From positions 1 to 7,602 of the forward strand of contig JAUWYD010000047.1 in assembly GCA_030616025.1 (NCBI GenBank): 7,602 nucleotides of DNA, given 5' to 3'. The position numbers were made by a program, and so were the translations under genes. Below the pieces are notes generated by a model. That model made no database searches, was not told the origin of the DNA, and saw nothing but the letters and a program-made list of their open reading frames with translations. Numbering within the stretch: the stretch's first letter is position 1; each line of letters opens with the position of its first letter. Shown here piece after piece: positions 1-5,642 of the stretch. Source of the stretch: Chloroflexota bacterium (GTDB taxonomy: Bacteria > Chloroflexota > Anaerolineae > UBA7937 > B3-Chlor).

Positions 1-130
1 CTATGTGGTGGTCAGCGTTCCCCCAGATTTCACTTGCATAATCACCAGGAGATCCCTGGAGGAGATGGAGCTGAGGGAAGGCATGGAAGTGTATATCTCG
101 TTCAAAGCCTCGGCTGTGCACGTGTTCTGA
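1..130 (+). CDS. ModC-type molybdate ABC transporter ATPase, C-terminal TOBE end (partial)
   Basis: The reading frame entering at base 2 encodes 42 residues and stops at TGA 128-130; its 5' part lies outside the window. The residues read YVVVSVPPDF, then TCIITRRSLEEMELREGMEV, then YISFKASAVHVF. This is the layout of the last beta strands of a TOBE/Mop domain: an 'ITRRS' strand, an 'xxLxLxxGxxVYxxxKAxAVHV' helix-turn-strand and a stop straight after. That arrangement ends ModC/WtpC, the ATPase that energises molybdate or tungstate import, and the TOBE domain itself binds the oxyanion. Lying 35 nt before moaA in the same direction, it supports a molybdate-uptake plus cofactor-synthesis operon. 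A stand-alone molybdopterin-binding (Mop) protein or a ModE-like regulator tail cannot be excluded because the ATPase motifs are off the edge. Confidence 0.72.
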   Translation, partial: YVVVSVPPDFTCIITRRSLEEMELREGMEVYISFKASAVHVF

Positions 131-165
131 GGGGGGTATTCTATCGGAGGAGCCTTGTTACTGCC

Positions 166-1161
166 ATGACACACTTGGACGCTTACAATCGTCCCATCAG
201 CTACTTGCGCATCTCTGTGACCGACCGCTGTAACCTACGCTGCCTTCACTGCATGCCTCGAGATGGGGTCCCCCTGTGTTCGCACCATGAGATATTGACT
301 TATGAGGAGATCGAGACCGTCGCGCGGGCCGCAGCCGAACTGGGCATCAGCAAGGTGCGCGTGACCGGCGGGGAGCCGCTCGTCCGCGCGGGAATCGTGG
401 ACCTGGTTCGCATGCTGGCAAGTATTCCCGGAATTGACGATCTGGCGATGACCACCAACGGTATTCACTTGTCGCGGCATGCACTCGCCTTGGCCGAAGC
501 AGGCCTCCTCCGCGTGAACGTCAGCCTGGATTCCCTTCGGCCGGAGCGTTTCCAGCGCATCACGCGTGGGGGGCGGCTTGAGGATGTCCTTCGCGGGATG
601 GAGTCAGCGAGACAAGCGGGGCTACAGCCGATCAAGATCAACACAGTAGTCATCAGGGGAACGAACGATGATGAAGTCGTGGACTTCGCCCGTAAGACGA
701 TGCATGAGGACTGGAATGTGCGTTTCATCGAGCTGATGCCGGTGGGGAGTGGTGTGTCGACAGCGGACGAATGGCCCGAGAAGATCGTGATAGCGCAGGA
801 GATTCGACCCAAGGTGGAGACTGTGCTGGGAAGGCTGGAGCCGGCAAAAGTGAGCGCTGGCCAAGGCCCGGCTCGCTATTACCGTCTGCCTGGCGCGCGA
901 GGTACCCTGGGCTTTATCACAGCCGTCAGCGATCACTTCTGCTATCATTGCAACCGGATGCGTCTAACGGCAGATGGGCAACTGCGTCCTTGCCTTCTCT
1001 CAGACAACGAGATCGATCTGCGTACTCCGCTGCGCCATGGCGTGGGAATTGACGAGATCAAGACCCTTCTGGTGAAGGCCGTCGATAGCAAGCCGCGACG
1101 TCACCACCTGGCGGAATCTGACCGGCCAGAGAAGAGAGCCATGTCACAAATAGGAGGGTAG
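166..1161 (+). CDS. moaA: GTP 3',8-cyclase MoaA (radical SAM)
   Basis: MoaA converts GTP to 3',8-cyclo-7,8-dihydro-GTP, the first step of molybdenum cofactor synthesis, in the cytoplasm. The 331-residue product has the family's normal length. The radical SAM CxxxCxxC motif is Cys22, Cys26 and Cys29. The SAM-binding GGEP is at 68-71. The second 4Fe-4S cluster, which binds GTP, is Cys259, Cys262 and Cys276 (CxxC then RPC). The chain ends in ...AMSQIGG, the C-terminal Gly-Gly needed for activity. I start at ATG 166, just before the conserved THLDAYNRPISYLRISVTDRCN stretch (given here as a landmark). The frame stays open back to 34, but that extension overlaps the upstream TOBE gene and does not resemble MoaA. 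A purine-rich GGAGG at 146-150 is the best ribosome site, rather far from the ATG. It is followed by moaC after an 84-nt gap. Confidence 0.97.
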   Translation: MTHLDAYNRPISYLRISVTDRCNLRCLHCMPRDGVPLCSHHEILTYEEIETVARAAAELGISKVRVTGGEPLVRAGIVDLVRMLASIPGIDDLAMTTNGIHLSRHALALAEAGLLRVNVSLDSLRPERFQRITRGGRLEDVLRGMESARQAGLQPIKINTVVIRGTNDDEVVDFARKTMHEDWNVRFIELMPVGSGVSTADEWPEKIVIAQEIRPKVETVLGRLEPAKVSAGQGPARYYRLPGARGTLGFITAVSDHFCYHCNRMRLTADGQLRPCLLSDNEIDLRTPLRHGVGIDEIKTLLVKAVDSKPRRHHLAESDRPEKRAMSQIGG

Positions 1162-1245
1162 GCGATCACACAATTGGTGACGGCGCGTCGGTCAGCGATG
1201 AAAGGAATTCTCTGATCGCAGGCGACTGATTCGATGGGAGGTATC
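1162..1245 (+). other. moaA-moaC intergenic gap with a 7-bp inverted repeat
   Basis: This 84-nt spacer is the only sizeable gap in the moa block. It contains a perfect inverted repeat, GCGATCA at 1162-1168 and TGATCGC at 1213-1219. The arms are 44 nt apart, so a hairpin would be weak, and there is no T-run to make it a terminator. I see no convincing promoter or Moco riboswitch structure here. The moaC ribosome site lies at its right end. Confidence 0.4.
1236..1242 (+). promoter_or_regulatory. moaC ribosome binding site that decides the start
   Basis: GGGAGGT ends 3 nt before ATG 1246. The alternative in-frame ATG at 1234 overlaps this motif and has no ribosome site of its own, so 1246 is preferred. 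Confidence 0.65.
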
Positions 1246-1728
1246 ATGGGGCTGACTCACGTGGATGATCAAGGCCGAGTTCGGATGGTGGACGTCGGCG
1301 AGAAGCCAGAGACGGAGCGCGTGGCGGTGGCCAAGGGCCAGGTGACGATGCGCCCGGAGACGCTGCGACTCATCGCGGAGAAAGGTGTGCCCAAGGGGGA
1401 TGTGTTGGCGGTAGCCCAGGTGGCGGGGATCATGGCTGCGAAACGCGTTCCGGATCTTATCCCGCTGTGCCATCCTTTGCTCCTTACTAAGATAGATGTG
1501 GAGTTTGACATTGACAAAGAGGCATCGCGTATTGAGATCACTGCCACCGTGCGGAGCCGAGGAAAGACCGGCGTGGAGATGGAGGCGCTCACGGCTGTCA
1601 GCGTCGCTGCCTTGACCATCTATGATATGGCGAAGGCAGTGGAGCGCACGATGCACATCGACAAGATTCGCCTGGTCCGCAAGAGCGGGGGGAAGAGCGG
1701 GGAGATCGTTCTGGAGGAAGGTGGATGA
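1246..1728 (+). CDS. moaC: Cyclic pyranopterin monophosphate synthase MoaC
   Basis: MoaC rearranges the MoaA product into cyclic pyranopterin monophosphate. The 160-residue product is the standard length. It opens with MGLTHVDDQGRVRMVDVG, a typical MoaC N-terminus, and contains the KGDVLAVAQVAGIMAAKR and PLCHPL segments and the GVEMEAL and TIYDMAKAVE motifs. The residues matching the E. coli active site are all present, each shifted by one: Lys50, His76, Glu111, Glu113, Asp127 and Lys130. I chose ATG 1246 over ATG 1234 because GGGAGGT sits just before it and the family starts at this point. Its stop TGA overlaps the moaD ATG (ATGA), so the two are probably translationally coupled. Confidence 0.97.
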   Translation: MGLTHVDDQGRVRMVDVGEKPETERVAVAKGQVTMRPETLRLIAEKGVPKGDVLAVAQVAGIMAAKRVPDLIPLCHPLLLTKIDVEFDIDKEASRIEITATVRSRGKTGVEMEALTAVSVAALTIYDMAKAVERTMHIDKIRLVRKSGGKSGEIVLEEGG

Positions 1729-1970
1729 GGGTGAAGGTCAGGCTTTTCGGCGCCCCCCGCGAAGCATTGGGCAGGTGTGAGATCGAGGAAGAGTTGCCGT
1801 CTGGGTCAACTGTGCAAGACTTGATGGACCTGCTGATGGAGGATTATCCGGCTTTGCGGTCCCATTCAGGCATGATCAGAATGGCCGTCAACCGCAAGTA
1901 TGTCTCTCTGGAGGCCCAGTTGCGTGAGGGTGATGAGGTGGCCTTCATACCTCCTGTCGGGGGAGGGTAG
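1725..1970 (+). CDS. moaD: Molybdopterin synthase small subunit MoaD (sulfur carrier)
   Basis: MoaD is the ubiquitin-fold sulfur carrier of molybdopterin synthase. Its C-terminal glycine is converted to a thiocarboxylate that donates the dithiolene sulfurs. The 81-residue product begins MRVKVRLFGAPREALG, has the central AVNRKYVSLEAQLREGDEVA segment and ends AFIPPVGGG, with the required terminal Gly-Gly (one extra Gly precedes the pair). The ATG overlaps the moaC stop by 4 nt. A GGAGG at 1713-1717 inside the end of moaC is ideally spaced. The partner subunit MoaE begins 7 nt after the stop. Sulfur would be loaded by a MoeB-type adenylyltransferase and a cysteine desulfurase encoded elsewhere. 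Confidence 0.95.
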   Translation: MRVKVRLFGAPREALGRCEIEEELPSGSTVQDLMDLLMEDYPALRSHSGMIRMAVNRKYVSLEAQLREGDEVAFIPPVGGG

Positions 1971-1977
1971 GCAGCAG

Positions 1978-2433
1978 ATGAACGAGGGAGCGACGAAGCT
2001 CTTTGAGATTACCACAGACGAGCTATCGGCGGACGAGGTCGTCGGACGACTTGCCGATCCGGATATCGGTGCCGTGATCGCCTTCGTTGGCGTGGTGCGA
2101 GGCAGCACCGATGGCAGAGAGGTGCGGTATCTTGAGTATGAAGCCTACCCAGAAATGGCTGAGGATGTGCTGCAACAGATCGCCGACGAAATCCGCGAGC
2201 GATGGAAGACGATCAAAGAGATTGCCATCGTGCACAGGGTGGGGCGGCTGGAGATAGGAGAGATCAGTGTGGTCATTGCGCTCTCCGCGGCTCACCGCCG
2301 GGAGGTCTTCGAGGCCGTTCATTATGCCATTGATAGACTGAAGGAGATTGCGCCCGTTTGGAAGAAAGAGGTGTGGACGGATGGGGCCGAATGGAAGAGC
2401 GAGGGATGGCAAAAGGAAGGCGGCGAGCCATAA
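1978..2433 (+). CDS. moaE: Molybdopterin synthase large catalytic subunit MoaE
   Basis: MoaE forms the heterotetramer with MoaD and inserts two sulfurs into cyclic pyranopterin monophosphate to give molybdopterin. The 151-residue product matches the family length (about 150). Family motifs appear in order: GAVIAFVGVVRG (31-42), YLEYEAYPEMAE (51-62), VHRVGRLEIGE (85-95), AHRREVFEA (105-113) and DRLKEIAPVWKKEVW (119-133). Lys122 and Lys129 match the catalytic E. coli pair Lys119 and Lys126, and His106-Arg107 match the substrate-site His-Arg. I start at ATG 1978 behind GGGGGAGGG at 1959-1967. The frame is open upstream to 1900, but that part is inside moaD and not MoaE-like. It is the last gene of the moa block; I see no clear rho-independent terminator after it. 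Confidence 0.96.
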   Translation: MNEGATKLFEITTDELSADEVVGRLADPDIGAVIAFVGVVRGSTDGREVRYLEYEAYPEMAEDVLQQIADEIRERWKTIKEIAIVHRVGRLEIGEISVVIALSAAHRREVFEAVHYAIDRLKEIAPVWKKEVWTDGAEWKSEGWQKEGGEP

Positions 2434-2546
2434 ACTCCACCCCGGTACACGACGAGAAGCTCGCTGGCTCTGGGTAATTCATCCTTCCTTTCCGTGTGGG
2501 GAACCAGACAGGTGCATGCGACTCCATAGAGACCCTAGCGTCTCCT

Positions 2547-2576
2547 GCCCTGAGCGAAGCGGGCTTCCATTGGAAG
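2547..2576 (-). repeat. Palindromic motif of the TTCGCTCAGGGCAG type
   Basis: Read on the - strand this contains GCCCGCTTCGCTCAGGGC followed by AGG. It can pair GCCC with GGGC and holds the mini-hairpin core GCGAAGC on the other strand. Directly next to it, CTTCCATTGGAAG (2564-2576) is a perfect 13-nt palindrome. From memory, short 'TTCGCTCAGGGCAG'-like motifs recur between genes in many environmental bacterial genomes, Chloroflexota included. Membership of such a family is inferred and cannot be tested from one copy. Confidence 0.4.
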
Positions 2577-2599
2577 GAGCGTGTTGAGAAACCGCCGTG

Positions 2600-2680
2600 G
2601 TAGCGCATCGGGTGGGAAACCCGATGCTACTAGTGAAGGGAAACATGCTGGAACCATGTTTCGGAACCGGCCGTGGCCGG
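2600..2680. repeat. Three tandem hairpins
   Basis: Three perfect inverted repeats follow one another. First, GCATCGGGT (2605-2613) pairs with ACCCGATGC (2619-2627) across GGGAA, extended by GTA/TAC with a 2-nt bulge. Second, GAAACATG (2640-2647) pairs with CATGTTTC (2655-2662) across a 7-nt loop. Third, CCGGCC (2667-2672) pairs with GGCCGG (2675-2680). None is followed by a T-run on either strand, so they do not look like intrinsic terminators. The cluster lies just beyond the point where the aminotransferase homology stops. A REP- or MITE-like element, or a structured RNA, are the possible readings. Confidence 0.6.
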
Positions 2681-2700
2681 CTATCTTGTGCGACAGGGGA

Positions 2701-2949
2701 TTCTAGAGTCTCTTGGATCACGCGCCGTACCTCGGGGTGATTTCGGCCCAGGTGGAATACGCCATGCCCTCCGAGGAAATCGAGGTATTGTTCACCGTGA
2801 ACGTCATACAAATAGCAGCCCTCGCCCCTGGCGTAGATGATGTCATGGCCGATCATCTGCAATGCGCGGGCCAGCGTAGGATTGACGTACTGGCGGTTCA
2901 GTGAGTAGTTTTCGCCCTGCCGAGATTCGACTGTTTGGGTGACGTTCAT
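2701..2949 (-). pseudogene. Class III (PLP) aminotransferase, 5' remnant
   Basis: The ATG at 2949 opens about 83 residues typical of a class III aminotransferase N-terminus: YVNPTLARALQMIG, then GEGCYLYDVHGEQYLDFLGG (the 'GxYLYDxxGxxYLDFxxG' signature), HGVFHLGRNHPEVRRVIQETLE. Enzymes of this fold are normally 400-460 residues, with the PLP lysine in the C-terminal half. Here homology stops at about 2701. The frame continues to a stop at 2479-2481, but those roughly 73 residues are Ser/Pro/Arg-rich and unrelated. The PLP lysine and most of the fold are absent, so it cannot be an active transaminase. The start region is intact, with AAGGAGGT in front and a possible promoter. This suggests a fairly recent loss by insertion or deletion. 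Acetylornithine/ornithine-type or another subclass cannot be told from this part. Confidence 0.82.
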
Positions 2950-2958
2950 GGCTTGGAA

Positions 2959-2966
2959 ACCTCCTT
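2959..2966 (-). promoter_or_regulatory. Strong ribosome binding site of the aminotransferase remnant
   Basis: On the - strand AAGGAGGT lies 9 nt before the ATG at 2949, close to a perfect anti-16S match. It fixes the start at 2949 rather than the more distant ATG at 2970, which precedes the site. Confidence 0.75.
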
Positions 2967-2998
2967 GCACTCATCTGACAGTGACAGCCCCAAGTTGA

Positions 2999-3029
2999 AT
3001 TGTAGGGTATGTCCCGGGGCTTCGCACAA
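2999..3029 (-). promoter_or_regulatory. Possible leftward promoter for the aminotransferase remnant
   Basis: On the - strand a TACAAT -10-like hexamer (2999-3004) is preceded by TTGTGC (3024-3029) with a 19-nt spacer, longer than ideal. It would give a leader of roughly 40 nt to the ATG at 2949. It is a weak match seen by eye only. Confidence 0.3.
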
Positions 3030-3040
3030 CCTCTCGGCTC

Positions 3041-3070
3041 TTTACCAAGCAGCAAGGGCTAGGGTATAAT
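3041..3070 (+). promoter_or_regulatory. Sigma70-like promoter of the HypE-like/TPR unit
   Basis: TATAAT at 3065-3070 is a perfect -10 hexamer, and TTTACC at 3041-3046 is a fair -35 with an 18-nt spacer. The expected transcription start is about 3077, just ahead of the HypE-like gene. The rightward unit therefore appears to be transcribed independently of the moa block. Confidence 0.6.
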
Positions 3071-3091
3071 CCTCAGAGCGGGCTTCTATTG

Positions 3092-4138
3092 ATGCTCCCC
3101 TCTTGGATCGAGGCAAACCACGTGAGGAGAAGGTTCTCTGTAGGAAAGCTGCCGGCCGAGCTACTGGCTCGCTTGTTGGAGCGATATCGCCTGGAGGATG
3201 ATCGTGTCGTGCTAGGGGCAGGGATCGGAGAGGATGCGGCCGTGCTCGACCTCGGCGACAAGTACCTGGTGGCCAAGACCGACCCCATTACATTCGCCAC
3301 CGATCAGATAGGTTGGTATGCGGTCCACGTGAACAGCAATGATCTGGTCACTACCGGAGCGACCCCTCTCTGGTTCCTTGCGACCGTACTGTTGCCCGAG
3401 AATGAAAGCGACGAGGCTTTGGCGGAAGACGTGTTTCGGCAAATCCATGACGCCTGCGCTGCACTGGGCGTGTCCCTAGTGGGTGGGCACACCGAAATCA
3501 CCTATGGCTTGGATCGGCCCATTGTCGTCGGTCAGATGCTGGGCGAGGTGGAGAAAGACAGCCTCATTACAACAGGAGGAGCCAAGGTAGGGGACGCCAT
3601 CGTTTTGACCAAGGGCGTGGCCATTGAGGGCACTGCCATCATTGCACGGGAACGCGAAACGCAGTTACGACAGCTGGGCTATGCTCATGGTTTCATCGAG
3701 AGGGCAAAGAGATACCTCTTTGAACCTGGCATAAGCGTGGTTCGTGAGGCAACACTGGCCAGCCGCTCTTTCCGCCTTCACTCCATGCACGATCCTACGG
3801 AAGGTGGGTTGGCCATGGGTTTGTACGAGTTGGCTGAGGCCGCGGGTGTGGGCCTATCGATAGAAGAGGAGAGAATAGACGTTCTGCCGGAATGTCGCAA
3901 GTTGTGTGCCGAGTTCGAACTGGATCCCTTGGGCACCATCGCGTCTGGAGCGTTGCTGATCACTCTGCCTGCGGAGCAGGCCGATGGTCTGGTGGCGGTC
4001 TTGGATTCACAGCACATCGCTGCGAGTGTGATCGGCCAGGTACAGCCCGTCCAGGCTGGTGTCAAGCTTCAAGTGGGCGAATCCATAGTGGATTTGCCAA
4101 GATTCGCTCAGGATGAGATAGCGAAACTGTTTGCCTAG
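3092..4138 (+). CDS. HypE/AIR synthase-related ATP-binding protein
   Basis: This 348-residue protein belongs to the PurM/HypE/ThiL/SelD superfamily, which binds ATP and activates amide, carbamoyl or related oxygens. The N-terminal AIRS domain shows GIGEDAAV (44-51), KTDPITFATDQIGWYAVHVN with NSND (the DP...ND metal/ATP elements) and GGHTEIT (131-137). The C-terminal AIRS_C domain shows GDAIVLTKGVAIEGTAI and HDPTEGG (233-239). True HypE ends in a Pro-Arg-Ile-Cys tail whose cysteine carries the carbamoyl/cyano group. This chain ends LPRFAQDEIAKLFA with no cysteine there, and no hyp gene is nearby, so hydrogenase maturation is unlikely and the substrate is unknown. The start is uncertain: TTG 3089, ATG 3092 and GTG 3122 are in frame, and GTG 3122 begins nearer to the usual family N-terminus (VGKLPAELLARLL). 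A TPR protein follows 22 nt later. Confidence 0.85.
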   Translation: MLPSWIEANHVRRRFSVGKLPAELLARLLERYRLEDDRVVLGAGIGEDAAVLDLGDKYLVAKTDPITFATDQIGWYAVHVNSNDLVTTGATPLWFLATVLLPENESDEALAEDVFRQIHDACAALGVSLVGGHTEITYGLDRPIVVGQMLGEVEKDSLITTGGAKVGDAIVLTKGVAIEGTAIIARERETQLRQLGYAHGFIERAKRYLFEPGISVVREATLASRSFRLHSMHDPTEGGLAMGLYELAEAAGVGLSIEEERIDVLPECRKLCAEFELDPLGTIASGALLITLPAEQADGLVAVLDSQHIAASVIGQVQPVQAGVKLQVGESIVDLPRFAQDEIAKLFA

Positions 4139-4160
4139 TTGCTTTGCGACAGGAATAGGT

Positions 4161-4859
4161 ATGGAAGAGCGGAAGGATTTCGAGGACCTTGACGAACGGG
4201 AGTTGAACGAACTGGGGAACGCGTACAGCGCCAACGGCATGTGGGAGGAGGCGAGCAGAAGTTATCTGCGCAGCCTGGCACTACGTAAGGCCCAAGGTGA
4301 TCTCGGTGGTCAAGGTGTGGTTCTCAACAACCTGGGTGCTGTCTACTACAATCAACGCCGCTACCAGGATGCCCTTGGGTGCTACGATGGAAGTCGGCAG
4401 CTCGCCCATGAACTCGGGGAACGGTTGAGCGAGTTGGTGGCCCTGATGAATCTCGCCTTCCTCCATTTTACACAAGAAGAGCCTGAGGACTTCCTGCGGT
4501 GTGCTGATGAGGCCGAGAGTCTCGCCCTGGCGCTAGAGAAGTGGGAGCCGCTGTCGAAGCTGAGTTGGCTCAGGGGACGGCTCGCCTTGTCGGACCCCGA
4601 GGCCTTCGAGCAGGGGCTGGCCCACTACGCTGAGGCTTTGGGATACGCTGCACAGGAGGGGGAGACCGAACTGGAAGAGATGATGGGTCGTGTGGACGAG
4701 CAGGCGGAACGTCTGCTATCCCAGGGCGCACGTGGCATGTCGCTTGTGCTCTATGACTATCTTCAGGCGTTCATGCGAGATCAGGGCTTCAGCCAGGCGC
4801 TACTGAAGCACCTAGCCGCCAAGCGAGAGGGCATCTTACGCCGCCCTTCTCTAGCCTGA
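4161..4859 (+). CDS. Small TPR-repeat protein
   Basis: A 232-residue soluble protein, all-helical by appearance, with no signal peptide or membrane segment. Tetratricopeptide repeats are visible at about 14-47 (ELNELGNAYSANGMWEEASR onward) and 52-85 (NNLGAVYYNQRRYQDALGCY), with a weaker third near 90-123 and possibly a fourth near 147-165. TPRs make protein-protein contacts. No enzymatic domain is attached, so it is probably an adaptor whose partner is unknown. I prefer ATG 4161, with AGGA at 4151-4154, over the in-frame TTG at 4131, which would overlap the end of the preceding gene. It lies 22 nt after the HypE-like gene in the same direction and is likely co-transcribed. Its stop overlaps the converging thioredoxin-fold gene by 9 nt. 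Confidence 0.82.
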   Translation: MEERKDFEDLDERELNELGNAYSANGMWEEASRSYLRSLALRKAQGDLGGQGVVLNNLGAVYYNQRRYQDALGCYDGSRQLAHELGERLSELVALMNLAFLHFTQEEPEDFLRCADEAESLALALEKWEPLSKLSWLRGRLALSDPEAFEQGLAHYAEALGYAAQEGETELEEMMGRVDEQAERLLSQGARGMSLVLYDYLQAFMRDQGFSQALLKHLAAKREGILRRPSLA

Positions 4860-5597
4860 TTCTGCAAGTTCCTGCTCAATTACTCTCTGAAACTCTTCGA
4901 AGGGCTGAGCCCCAATGACCGGGGTCCCGTTGATCAGGAAGCCAGGCGTGCCGGTAACTCCATCCTGTACGCCGACGTTGTAATCCTCCCGAATTCTCTC
5001 AAAAGGCGTGCCCAATTCCAGGCAGTTCGTAAGCTCGTCCTGGTTCATCCCTAGCTCGTCGGCGTAGCTTTGGAAGGTTCCCAAAAGGTCTTCGCTCTGA
5101 GACCATTCCTCAGTGCGCTCGAAGAGCATGACGTGCATCTCCCAGAACTTGTCTTGATCCGCAGCGCACTCGGCCACCATTGCTATCATGACGGCGGGCT
5201 GACCATGGACGGGGAAGTCCCTGAAGACGAGCTTGACCTGACCGGTGTCAATGTACTCTTCCTCGATTCGAGGTAGGGTCTCCAGAGCGAACGTGCGGCA
5301 GTAAGGACATAGATACTCGGAGTACTCGATCATCGTCACCGGAGCGTCAGGGGAACCCAAGACTGGGTCATCATCGAGGGGAATCAGGGGTTCCTTAGTC
5401 GCCTCAGGGGTCTCGTCCGCGGTGGAAGTCGGTGTCTGGGCCTGGACCGTCGGGGTGTTGGTCGCAACTGGCTCGGGGGTGCTGCAGCCTACCAACCCAG
5501 TCAGGATCAGCGTGCTGCTGAGCGTCAAAGCAAGGGCTGCGGTAGCCCACCGACGATCCTTTCCCCTCCCCGCGCGGTCTTTCTCTGCTGCTGTCAC
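4851..5597 (-). CDS. DsbA-family thioredoxin-fold lipoprotein
   Basis: A 248-residue predicted lipoprotein with a thiol-disulfide oxidoreductase domain. Residues 17-38 form a lipoprotein signal peptide ending in the lipobox LVGC (lipidated Cys38). A Thr/Pro-rich linker (about 40-70) follows, then a DsbA/thioredoxin_4 domain: PVLGSPDAPVTMIEYSEYLC leads into the active site CPYC (97-100), then FRDFPVHGQPA and the cis-Pro motif GTPGF (Pro218). Cys144 and Cys192 could form a second disulfide, as in some relatives. It would act outside the membrane, oxidising or isomerising disulfides of exported proteins. The start is GTG 5597, supported by GGAGGAAA at 5602-5609 and by placing the basic n-region correctly. 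It lies 45 nt downstream of the PPC-repeat gene on the same strand, so the two are likely one operon and that protein is a candidate client. Confidence 0.92.
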   Translation of the reverse strand: MTAAEKDRAGRGKDRRWATAALALTLSSTLILTGLVGCSTPEPVATNTPTVQAQTPTSTADETPEATKEPLIPLDDDPVLGSPDAPVTMIEYSEYLCPYCRTFALETLPRIEEEYIDTGQVKLVFRDFPVHGQPAVMIAMVAECAADQDKFWEMHVMLFERTEEWSQSEDLLGTFQSYADELGMNQDELTNCLELGTPFERIREDYNVGVQDGVTGTPGFLINGTPVIGAQPFEEFQRVIEQELAESG

Positions 5598-5601
5598 GGT
5601 G

Positions 5602-5609
5602 TTTCCTCC
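5602..5609 (-). promoter_or_regulatory. Ribosome binding site supporting the GTG start of the DsbA-like gene
   Basis: GGAGGAAA on the - strand, with GGAGG 7 nt before the GTG at 5597. The spacing is ideal and supports a non-ATG start. Confidence 0.75.
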
Positions 5610-5642
5610 ATTCGGATGATTTGGTGCGAAGAACTGCTACGG

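Larger units (their letters stand above)
2434..2700. other. Palindrome-rich stretch without a convincing gene
   Basis: Between the end of moaE and the breakpoint of the aminotransferase remnant I find no gene with recognisable protein features. Frames open here on both strands but give low-complexity, Ser/Pro/Arg-rich products with no family signature. The segment is instead dense in short palindromes (2547-2576 and 2600-2680, listed separately). This suggests a mobile or repetitive non-coding element, or the debris of one, joined to the truncated gene. The first 100 bases (2434-2540) show only a 4-bp hairpin, CGAG-AAG-CTCG, and an imperfect GAGAC/GTCTC pair. Confidence 0.5.

Noticed and set aside
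34..165. 44-codon N-terminal extension of the moaA frame
   Set aside because: It overlaps the TOBE-encoding frame ending at 130, has no ribosome site and is unlike MoaA; family alignment by eye starts at 166.
465..812. 115-codon antisense frame opposite moaA
   Set aside because: Low-complexity Ser/Arg/Pro product opposite a conserved enzyme gene.
1192..1656. 154-codon antisense frame opposite moaC
   Set aside because: It is a shadow of the well-supported moaC, rich in His/Arg/Ser with no domain pattern.
1900..1977. Upstream extension of the moaE frame
   Set aside because: It lies inside moaD; ATG 1978 has a ribosome site and matches the MoaE N-terminus.
2348..2587. 79-codon + strand frame crossing the end of moaE
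   Set aside because: It overlaps moaE out of frame and then runs through the palindrome region; no family features.
2600..2662. Intrinsic terminator for moaE or the - strand gene
   Set aside because: Stable stems, but no T-run follows on either strand.
2547..2680. CRISPR array
   Set aside because: The palindromes differ in sequence and there are no regularly spaced identical repeats.
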